In this document: piece by piece, positions 1 to 10,400 of the stretch
Numbering within the stretch: the first letter of the stretch is position 1
Layout of the letters: every line of letters starts with the position of its first letter
Assembly (NCBI GenBank): GCA_905221605.1
Contig: CAJNDS010000047.1
Location: 971,868 to 1,035,867, forward strand
Reading direction: 5' to 3'
Source of the DNA: Symbiodinium natans
Taxonomy: Eukaryota > Sar > Dinophyceae > Suessiales > Symbiodiniaceae
Length of the DNA stretch: 64,000 bases
The notes under the pieces: model-generated
Told to the model about the DNA's origin: nothing
Databases searched by the model: none
What the model saw: the letters and a program-made list of their open reading frames with translations, nothing else
Translations under genes and position numbers: made by a program

Positions 1-363
1 ACACGAGGGTAGCGTCGCAGCAGAGCGCGATGCCCAGGGTGCCCTGTAAACCAGCATGTCCAGCCGCCTGCGGTCATCTGCTGCGACTCCTGGAGCCGAG
101 GTGTGTCGTCCCAACCATTGCTGGGGCACCACTTGTGTTTCCCCCCCCCCAAGCGATGAGATGATGAGTTGGACAAATTCTTTTTTTGTCCGCACCTTTG
201 TGCATCCGCAGTATTCCGCAGTGATGGGTTCGGGGGTCGGGACCGTCATCGGCAAGCATGGTGCTGGAGTTGAATCGTGTGGGTGCCGGGGGGCTCGCCC
301 AACCACCACATCTTTGTGCCATGTCGGTGCACGCATTATGTGACATGACGTGCACAGCAGGCA

Positions 364-660
364 GTACGGCTTTCAGCCTGGGCAACTGTATCGGAATGGC
401 CAGGGAAGCTCAGGCGACAATCGTCCCAGAATGTTTCCGCACCAGAATGTTGCGACTTTCAAGCAAGCCAGGCTCAGGCGGGCGGGCAACTTTACCGGAA
501 TCTTGCCTGGCAAGCAGCTGAGCCAGAAAGTTGGGGCCCAGGGCGCATTTTGCCTAAACAAGCAGGCCAGGGAGGCTCCGGCGGGCAGCTGTACCAGAAT
601 GTTGCTTCAATAATAGGCAGACCAGCAAAGGCTCAGGCGGTCAACTTTAATGGAACCGGA
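364..660 (+). repeat. Degenerate Gln/Gly-coding repeat
   Basis: Four diverged copies of a motif reading roughly CAxCTxTAxCGGAAT occur near 386, 488, 586 and 643, each next to a CAGG(C)AGGCTC-like block. The copies lie in different reading frames relative to one another, so they look like a decaying repeated coding unit rather than an intact domain. Nothing else is recognisable from position 1 to 363. Confidence 0.4.
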
Positions 661-1081
661 ATCCGGAGTGTAAACCCTGAAAGCTGTGTTTTGGGGACAG
701 GGTGGGGATGTCCGAAATGGTGTTTTTTGAAGCTTCTTGGCTCTGCGACTGTTCTGCCTGCAGGAGATCTTGGCCGGCTTCCGGAACAACTGGCAGGACA
801 AGGTTGTGGTGGCCGAAGTTGCGGAGGAGGAAGCTGCCATGAAGCCCGAGGAGCAGGTTTGGGATCCAATTCGCAACATTCTGTGAACGAGATAGAACAA
901 AAGGTGCATTGAGCGAGCATGTGAATGAGCATGCGAGGTGCCGGGCAAGGTGGCCGGCAAGGATTCCAAGGATTCCAAGGACTCCAAGGATTCCAAGCAT
1001 GCGCCCTCCGAGTCCGAGGGCTCAGCCAGCTCAGCAAAGCGCCAGAAGTCCCGGTGGTCGCGGTCCTCTTCATCAAGCTGA
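364..1081 (+). CDS. 3' end of an unrecognised gene with an RS/KDS-rich tail (partial, spliced)
   Basis: I do not recognise this gene. Its last two exons are fairly clear. Exon 764-856 follows a CTGCAG acceptor and encodes EILAGFRNNWQDKVVVAEV and then an acidic stretch, ending at a GT donor. Exon 938-1081 follows GCGAG and encodes four KDS repeats followed by a Ser/Arg-rich end (AKRQKSRWSRSSSSS) with a TGA at 1079-1081. Upstream, 364-655 holds Gln/Gly-rich sequence (GQLYRNGQGSSG, QAGQGGSGGQLYQN) that may be an earlier exon. The composition suggests an RNA-processing protein (inference only). The in-frame sequence after the TGA still reads as RS-like (RGSRRSHRRSHR) up to the next stop, so the tail may once have been longer. 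The gene starts outside the window. Confidence 0.45.
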
Positions 1082-1464
1082 CGCGGGAGTCGACGGAGTC
1101 ATAGACGGAGTCATAGACTACGGAGACTGTGAGACGGAGGACGAGGAACGGCAGGAGAAAGGCTCGCATGGCAGAACGGTCGGGGTGACCTGGCATGACA
1201 TGCAAAAGCGAAACCACCTGCCACATCTCACACTTGCTTGGGATCAAGGATGTGCTGGGCAAGTAGCCGAGTAGCAGCACCGAATGGCATATGATGATCT
1301 TATATGTGTAGTCAAAGTTTGCCCTGCGCGGCTCAATTCGCACAGTATGTATACTCACTAGCGGATGGCCCGAGAGCCAAATGCTCAACTTACCTCTTGA
1401 TTTGTGTTTGGGCCTGAAATCTAGACGATCACGCACACGCATCAATTGGCCAGCTAACTCCACG
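1082..1464. other. Intergenic gap before channel A
   Basis: No exon, RNA gene or clear promoter element is visible. Only GGAGTCATAGAC-type short direct repeats near 1095-1120 stand out; these are the out-of-frame continuation of the RS-like tail of the upstream gene. Confidence 0.4.
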
Positions 1465-4400
1465 ATGGCCGCCGCGACGGGGCTTTTTGCCAAGCTGTCC
1501 GAGGTCCAGGAGCAGCAAAGGGCGTCCTCTGCAAACCTGGAGCTTCTCCGGGACCAGCACAGAGAGTGGCAGCGCTCCGTGGAAGAGCTCCTCGCTGGCA
1601 TCCGCACGGAGGCGCTGCCAGTGCCGGTGCCTTTGGCGCCATTGGCGCCATTGGCGCCTGCAGAGACTGCGGTTACCACGGTGTCTCATGTGACTCATGT
1701 GTCTCTTCCAAAGGCCGCGCAGGCAGAAGAGAAGGACACTAAGGACACAAACTCCACTCCAAGCGAAGAGAACAACGCGAACAACGCGCATGTCGCGCCT
1801 GACGATCCAAACAGAGCAACGTTCAGTCGAAGATCCATGAGCACGGAGTCGCTGCTGAGGTCTGGTAGAGGGCCAACCCCAATCAACAAATGAGAGGTCT
1901 TATGAGTCTTATGATGTCTTATGTTTATGTTTTCTTGCAGCATCTTGTTGCATGATGTGGGGCCCAATGTGGGGTTTGAGTCGAGGTCGCGGAACACCGT
2001 GGCTCAGAATTTCCCTGCTGGGCCGCTGCGAAAGCTCGTCACCGAGGTGCTGAACGACAGCAAGGCCTCGGCCCTCCTTTTGCTTTCTTTTGCTTCCTTT
2101 TGCTTCTCTTCGACGATTTGGCCTCCGCACTCAAAGCCGGGTTGTTTTTTTGTCATCAGACGCCGGGCCAGGCAGCTCCCAAGGAGCTCTCCTTCCTCGG
2201 GTCTCTCCGCCAGAAGGCTGGGAATCAATGCCAAAGATTGAAGACGTTGACAAAGTGCTTGAAGAGAGCGGCACAGCGCATGTTCTAAAGTCTTACATTG
2301 GGGGTTTTCCCAGCCCCCGCATGACTCCGATCCTTGTGAGGTTACTGTGATCGTCAACTCGTCATGGTTCGAGTTCTGTGCGGGGGTGGTCATCCTGCTG
2401 AGTCTGGGCATAAGGGCGGATTCTTAAGAGATTGGGCCATGTCACCTTTGAAGACTGCGCAGGATAAGGCGGATAAGGCACATAACTCACATAACCAGCC
2501 GACAGAGTCGCAGCTTGAATTTCTTGCGCTGGCCCTCCTTTGCCTCAGTCCAAGACAGTTTCTAAGCTGAGGGGAGGGGGGTTTCTGAGGCAGGGGCCCC
2601 CTACTGCAAAACTAGACCCCAGTCCGTTATCTCTTCTTCCAGCTAGATGGGCGGCAAGAGTTGAGAAAGCAGAAGAGGGTTACATGTTCCCACGCAGGCC
2701 ACAGCCATCAATCAGCAGAGTATATTTCCGGCCAAATGGCCCCCCTAGACGCCAGACCTTGCAAAACCAACTGCCCCAGCGATTGTGCGCATACCAGCAT
2801 CAGTTGGGCATATTTCCGGCCCCCTCACAACCAGCTGCCCCAGTGATTGTGCGCATTTGACGAGGCAGGAGGGGAGCATCATGAGCATCGGCTGGGTACA
2901 TGTCTGGCCACAACATGGCCTCCCGAGCGATTGTACGCATTTCACGAGCATCAGTTGGGTATATATCCGGCCACATGGCCCCCTACAGACTTCAGATGTT
3001 GCAAAACCAGCTGCCCCAGTGATCGTACTTCCGGCCAGACGGCTCCCCTAGACTCCAGATGTTGCAAAACCAACTGCTCCAGTGATTAAATGCGCATCTG
3101 ACGAGGTGGGAAGTGCGCGGGCTGATAGGAGGGAAGCAATTTTGCAATAAGTCGTGCTTTGTTTACAATGTCTTTACTGCCCCAAGTCTCCAAGGAATTT
3201 GGTCACGATTGGCATTGAAGCTCAGCTCTCCTTGCGTAGCGGGGAGACCTATGATGACGACTTTTGGCCTGGAGGCTGTGCATGTGTTACCACCAAGACA
3301 GAGAAGTGCAGCATGTATAGCTCTGAATGGAACTATCCCTATATCGTGATATGTGTGTATATACATACCCATGTACACTTTTGCAGTGTGGGAGCCAAAA
3401 CAAGAAGTGAAGTCGGTTTGAGTTTGGAGCGGCAGAGGCGTGGAGAGGATTTTCTTGGTCTTGTACACCATCGAGGCGCTGTTCCGCCTGGTGGCAGGTG
3501 GCCTCCCGATCTTCATGGACCTCTGGTTCTTGACGCACAGCCGCGCTCAGAGAAGCTCCCGTAGAGTTCCCTAGGCCTTTGAAACCGCAAACCTCGGAAA
3601 CCCCAGACCCCCCCCAAAACCGGAGCACCAGCCCCAATCCCAAAAATGTCCTCATGCACTGGGGATCTGAGGCTGGACCTTGCGCTGATCATCGTTGGGC
3701 TTCTAGTGCCCGTGATGAAGTTACGGGCTAAATGGATGCCTTTGCACACTGATCAGTCGTGCTGCAGAGCACGAAACTTGCGGGGCTTGTGTGTGAGAGT
3801 GAAAGAGTGAGTCAGAGATGAGTATGAGTAGGTGCCAACAAAACATTCCCAAATCTCTTACAGCTACTTCACTTGTGTGAACCTGGAGCTTGTTACATGG
3901 ACTGAACCAGGCACTCCTAATTGTTCCGGCTGTGGCTGGCAACTCGGGTGACATTGATGGCTTCGAGCGGCTACTGGTGGTCCGAGGCCTGGGACTCTAA
4001 CCATTTCTGGACTTCAGTTTCCCACAACAGTGGGTACTAGTGAAATAGTAGGTACCCATTTTGGAAGTCCTTCTTTGAGAGCCCCAAAAACTGGGTCAAC
4101 GGGTCTGAGGGCTTGGCCAATCGTCGCAGGATGTTGTCATTGCTGCTCGGTGATGACTTAAAGGGCACACAAGACTCAAGTGGGGCGGCCATCCGCATTT
4201 CATTAGTCGCGCATCGAAGCTCTGCTGAGCCCATCGGCCCTGCGCGCAAGTAAAACGGCCCCAGAACGCAAGCAGTCACAACCAAGCCCGAGTTGCCAAA
4301 CCTGACATTTTCACAGTTCTGCGTTTGGAGCAGATAATTTTAGCCTTGATAAGGTTCGTGAGAGCCCGGTGGATTTGGCAAATTCTAGGGCCAATGAAAA

Positions 4401-7400
4401 GGCTAAGCCGGCCAGCCGATTCCAAAACCTTGTATCGTCAGCATTCAGACCCCTTTTGCCAACGCAAGAGTCCCGCATCAGGTCTTCGCTTATTCCGCTT
4501 GGTCCGAGCATGGCGGATGCTGCGTCACTTTAAGGCTGGGTTCAACCAAACTATCGCTCAACAACTCGGTTCAGGGCCCCTTGTGTTCATGGTTACCCCC
4601 AACATTTACGGGGCACGTTTTTGATACTGCCCTTGAGATCGTGTGGCGGCTGATCTATGGGCTCATGAACGCTGGGCAGACGATCATCTCTACAACTATG
4701 TTGATTCTTGGCCGTCTTGAGAGACAAGTTGACTGGCTAGTCTTTCCGGGAGAGAGTCGCCCCGAGTTGAGGATCATGGTCTCCTTGTTCATCTTCGCAT
4801 GTGTCGCCGTGGAGGTCATCGCTAAGGATGAGTACCTGGCAACACAGGCAGCCACAGCGGAAATCGTGGAAACGCAGTTCTTTGGCTTGAACAGGGCGAT
4901 GATGACGCTGATTCAGTTCGTGACACTTGACAACATCTCGGAAGTGTACTACCCTCTCATCATGCACAGACCCTGGCTGTCGGTATACTTCTTCCCAATA
5001 TTCATTTTCATTTCTATTGGGCTGATGAATCTTGTCACAGCAGCCCTTGTGGAGAATGCCATGCAGACAGCAGCACACGAGGTCGGAGTATTGACATTCA
5101 TTTCTTTCCTACATGCAGGATGAGTCCAAGCAGAGCGAGCGAGCGAGAGAGAGAGAGAGAGAGGCAGGGAGAGGGATAGAGAGAGAGAGGGAGATTCAGG
5201 CACCTTGCAGCGGGGGGTGCCAGGGCTGTCACTTTAAAGCCGCAGAGCCACATGTCGTGAAGCATACCTTCACCCCATCCGGTTGCTGGCGAGAGGTGAG
5301 GAGATTATCTGTACTATGGGTACGTTGCTTCGGGTGGACCACACTAGCCAGCATCTCCCGAACACACAGAGCACAGAGAAGGACACCTCAATAAGAGGGC
5401 AACTTCCACTGTGTGTTCCTCGGTTGTTTCCACCCCGACTGGACCGCTTGGAGGAAGGAAGGAAGGAAGGAAGAAAAAAAGAGAGAGAGAGAGAGAGGAA
5501 AAAAAGGGAGAGAGTGTACGAGGCAGGAGGGGGGCATCATGAGCATCAGCTGGGTACATTTCTGGCCACAGGGCCCTCCTAGACGCCAGGCGTTGCAAAA
5601 CCAACTGCCCGAGTGATTGCATGCATTTGACGAGGCAGGAGGGGGAGCATCATGAGCAGGGGAGCATCATGAGCATCAGCTGGGTACATTTCTGGCCACA
5701 GGGCCCTCCTAGACGCCAGGCGTTGCAAAACCAACTGCCCGAGTGATTGCATGCATGTGACGAGGCAGGACGGGGGCATCATGAGCATCAGCTGGGCTCA
5801 GCTGGGTACATTTCCGTTCACCGGGCCCTCCTAGACGCCAGGCGTTGCAAAACCAACTGCCCGAGTGATTGCATGCATTTGACGAGGCAGGAGGGGAGCA
5901 TCATGAGCATCAGCTGGGTACATTTCTGGCCACAGGGCCCTCCTAGACGCCAGGCGTTGCAAAACCAACTGCCCGAGTGATTGCATGCATTTGACGAGGC
6001 AGGAGGGGGGCATCATGAGCATCAGCTGGGTACATTTCTGTCCACAGGGCCCTCCTAGACGCCAGGCATTGCAAAACCACCTGCCCGAGTGATTGCATGC
6101 ATTTGACGAGGCAGGAGGGGGGCATCATGAGCATCAGCTGGGTACATTTCTGGCCACAGGGCCCTCCTAGACGCCAGGCGTTGCAAAACCAACTGCCCGA
6201 GTGATTGCATGCATTTGACGAGGCAGGAGGAGAGCATCATGACCATCAGCTGGGTACATTTCTGGCCACAGGGCCCTCCTAGACGCCAGGCGTTGCAAAA
6301 CCAACTGCCCGAGTGATTGCATGCATTTGACGAGGCAGGAGGGGAGCATCATGAGCATCAGCTGGGTACATTTCTGGCCACAGGGCCCTCCTAGACGCCA
6401 GGCGTTGCAAAACCAACTGCCCGAGTGATTGCATGCATTTGACGAGGCAGGAGGGGAGCATCATGAGCATCAGCTGGGTACATTTCTGGCCACAGGGCCC
6501 TCCTAGACGCCAGGCGTTGCAAAACCAACTGCCCGAGTGATTGCATGCATTTGACGAGGCAGGAGGGGAGCATCATGAGCATCAGCTGGGTACATTTCTG
6601 GCCACAGGGCCCTCCTAGATGCCAGGCGTTGCAAAACCAACTGCCCGAGTGATTGCATGCATTTGACGAGGCAGGAGGGGAGCATCATGAGCATCAGCTG
6701 GGTACATTTCTGGCCACAGGGCCCTCCTAGACGCCAGGCGTTGCAAAACCAACTGCCCGAGTGATTGCATGCTTTTGACGAGGCAAGAGGGGAGCATCAT
6801 GAGCATCAGCTGGGTACATTTCTGGCCACAGGGCATCCTAGACGCCAGGCGTTGCAAAACCAACTGCCCGAGAGATCAGCTGGGTACATTTCTGGCCACA
6901 GGGCCCTCCTAGACGCCAGGCGTTGCAAAACAAACTGCCCGAGTCATTGCATGCATTTGACGAGGCAGGAGGGGAGCATCATGAGCATCAGCTGGGTCCA
7001 TTTCTGGCCACTGGGCCCTCCTAGACGCCAGGCGTTGCAAAACCAACTGCCCGAGTGATTGCATGCATGTGACGAGGCCGGAGGGGAGCATCATGAGCAT
7101 CAGCTGGGTGGTTTGTTTTCTGGCCACAGGGCCCTCCTAGACGCCAGGCGTTGCAAAACCAACAGCTCGAGTGATTGCATGCATATTTGACGAGGCAGGA
7201 GGGGGGCATCATCAGCTGGGTACATTTCTTGCCCGAGTGATTGCATGGATTTGACGAGGCAGGAGGGGAGGATCATGAGCGTCGGCTGGGTACATTTCTG
7301 GCCACAGGGCCCTCCTAGACGCCAGGCGTTGCAAAACCAACTGCCCGAGTGATTGCATGCATTTGACGAGGCAGGAGGGGAGCATCATGAGCATCAGCTG

Positions 7401-10400
7401 GGTACATTTCTGGCCACAGGGCCCTCCTAGACGCCAGGCGTTGCAAAACCAACTGCCCGAGTGATTGCATGCATTTGACGAGGCAGGAGGGGGGCATCAT
7501 GAGCATCAGCGGGGTACATTTCCGGCCACAGGGCCCTCCTGGACGCCAGGCGTTGCAAAACCAACTGCCCGAGTGATTGCATGCATTTGACGAGGCAGGA
7601 GGGGGGCATCATGAGCATCAGCTGGGTACATTTCTGGCCACAGGGCTCTCCTAGACGCCAGGCGTTGCAAAACCAACTGCCCGAGTGATTGCATGCATTT
7701 GACGAGGCAGGAGGGGAGCATCATGAGCATCAGCTGGGTACATTTCTGGCCACAGGGCCCTCGTAGACGCCAGGCGTTGCAAAACCAATTGCCCGAGTGA
7801 TTGCATGCATTTGACGAGACAGGAGGGGAGCATCATGGGTACATTTCTGGCCACAGGGCCCTCTAGACGCCAGGCGTTGCAAAACCAACTGCCCGAGTGA
7901 TTGCATGCATTTGACGAGGCAGGAGGGGAGCATCATGAGCATCAGCTGGGTACATTTCTGGCCACAGGACCCTCCTAGACGCCAGGCGTTGCACCAACTG
8001 CCCGAGTGATTGCATGCATTTGACGAGGCAGGAGGGGGGCATCATGAGCATCAGCTGGGTACATTTCTGGCCACAGGGCCCTCTTAGACGCCAGGCGTTG
8101 CAAAACCAACTGCCCGAGTGATTGCATGCATTTGACGAGGCAGGAGGGGGGCATCATGAGCAACAGCTGGGTCCATTTCTGGCCACAGGGCCCTCCTAGA
8201 CGCCAGGCATTGCAAAACCAACTGCCCGAGTGATTGCATGCATTTGACGAGGCAAGAGGGGGGCATCATGAGCATCGGCTGGGTACATTTCTGGCCACGG
8301 TCCTCCTAGACGCCAGGCGTTGCAAAACCAACTGCCCGAGTGATTGCATGCATTTGACGAGGCAGGAGGGGGGCATCATGAGCATCAGCTGGGTACATTT
8401 CTGGCCACAGGGCCCTCCTAGACGCCAGGCGTTGCAAAACCAACTGCCCGAGTGATTGCATGCATTTGACGAGGCAGGAGGGGAGCATCATGAGCATCAG
8501 CTGGGTACATTTCTGGCCACAGGGCCCTCCTAGACGCCAGGCGTTGCAAAACCAACTGCCCGAGTGATTGCATGCATTTGACGAGGCAGGAGGGGAGCAT
8601 CATGAGCATCAGCTGGGTACATTTCTGGCCACAGGGCCCTCCTAGACGCCAGGCATTGCAAAACCGCATTTCACGAGGCAGGATGGGGGCATCATGAGCA
8701 TCAGCTGGGTACATTTCTGGCCACAGGGCCCTCCTAGACGCCAGGCGTTGCAAAACCAACTGCCCGAGTGATTGCATGCATTTGACGAGGCAGGAGGGGA
8801 GCATCATGAGCATCGGCTGGGTACATTTCTGGCCACAGGGCCCTCCTAGACGCCAGGCGTTGCAAAACCAATTGCCCGAGTGATTGCATGCATTTGACGA
8901 GGCAAGAGGGGAGCATCATGAGCATCAGCTGGGTACATTTCTGGCCACAGGGCCCTCCTAGACGCCAGGCGTTGCAAAACCAACTGCCCGAGAGATCAGC
9001 TCGGTACATTTCTGGCCACAGGGCCCTCCTAGACGCCAGGCGTTGCAAAACCAACTGCCCGAGTCATTGCATGCACTTGACGAGGCAGGAGGGGAGCATC
9101 ATGAGCATCAGCTGGGTACATTTCTGGCCACAGGGCCCTCCTAGACGCCAGGCGTTGCAAAACCAACTGCCCGAGTGATTGCATGCATGTGACGAGGCAG
9201 GAGGGGAGCATCATGAGCATCAGCTGGGTGGTTTGTTTTCTGGCCACAGGGCCCTCCCAGACGCCAGGCGTTGCAAAACCAACAGCCCGAGTGATTGCAT
9301 GCATTTGACGAGGCAGGAGGGGAGCATCATCAGCTGGGTACATTTCTTGCCCGAGTGATTGCATGGATTTGACGAGGCAGGAGGGGAGCATGATGAGCGT
9401 CGGTCTGGCCACAGGGCCCTCCTGGACGCCAGGCGTTGCAAAACCAACTGCCCGAGTGATTGCATGCATTTGACGAGGCAGGAGGGGGGCATCATGAGCA
9501 TCAGCTGGGTACATTTCTGGCCACAGGGCCCTCCTAGACGCCAGGCGTTGCAAAACCAACTGCCCGAGTGATTGCATGCATTTGACGAGGCAGGAGGGGA
9601 GCATCATGAGCATCAGCTGGTTACATTTCTGGCCACAGGGCCCTCCTAGGCGCCAGGCGTTGCAAAACCAACTGCCCGAGTGATTGCATGCATTTGACGA
9701 GGCAGGAGGGGGCATCATGACCATCAGCTGGGTACATTTCTGGCCACAGGACCCTCCTAGACGCCAGGCGTTGCAAAACCAACTGCCCGAGTGATTGCAT
9801 GCATTTGACGAGGCAGGAGGGGGGCATCATGAGCATCAGCTGGGTACATTTCTGGCCACAGGGCCCTCCTAGACGCCAGGCGTTGCAAAACCAACTGCCC
9901 GAGTGATTGCATGCATTTGACGAGGCAGGAGGGGGAGCATCATGAGCAGGGGAGCATCATGAGCATCAGCTGGGTACATTTCTGGCCACAGGGCCCTCCT
10001 AGACGCCAGGCGTTGCAAAACCAACTGCCCGAGTGATTGCATGCATGTGACGAGGCAGGACGGGGGCATCATGAGCATCAGCTGGGCTCAGCTGGGTACA
10101 TTTCCGTTCACCGGGCCCTCCTAGACGCCAGGCGTTGCAAAACCAACTGCCCGAGTGATTGCATGCATTTGACGAGGCAGGAGGGGAGCATCATGAGCAT
10201 CAGCTGGGTACATTTCCGGCCACAGGGCCCCCTGGACCCCAGCGTTGCCCGAGTGATTGCAGCATTGACGAGGCAGGAGGGGGGCATCATGAGCATCAGC
10301 TGGGTACATTTCGGCCACAGCCCTCCTAGACGCCAGCGTTGCAAAACCAACTGCCCAGTGATTGCATGCATTTGATCATGAGGCAGGAGGGGGGCATCGT

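Noticed and set aside
633-1679. 348-codon ORF on the - strand
   Set aside because: It lies opposite better-supported + strand exons, has no recognisable domain, and spans the end of one gene and the start of another.
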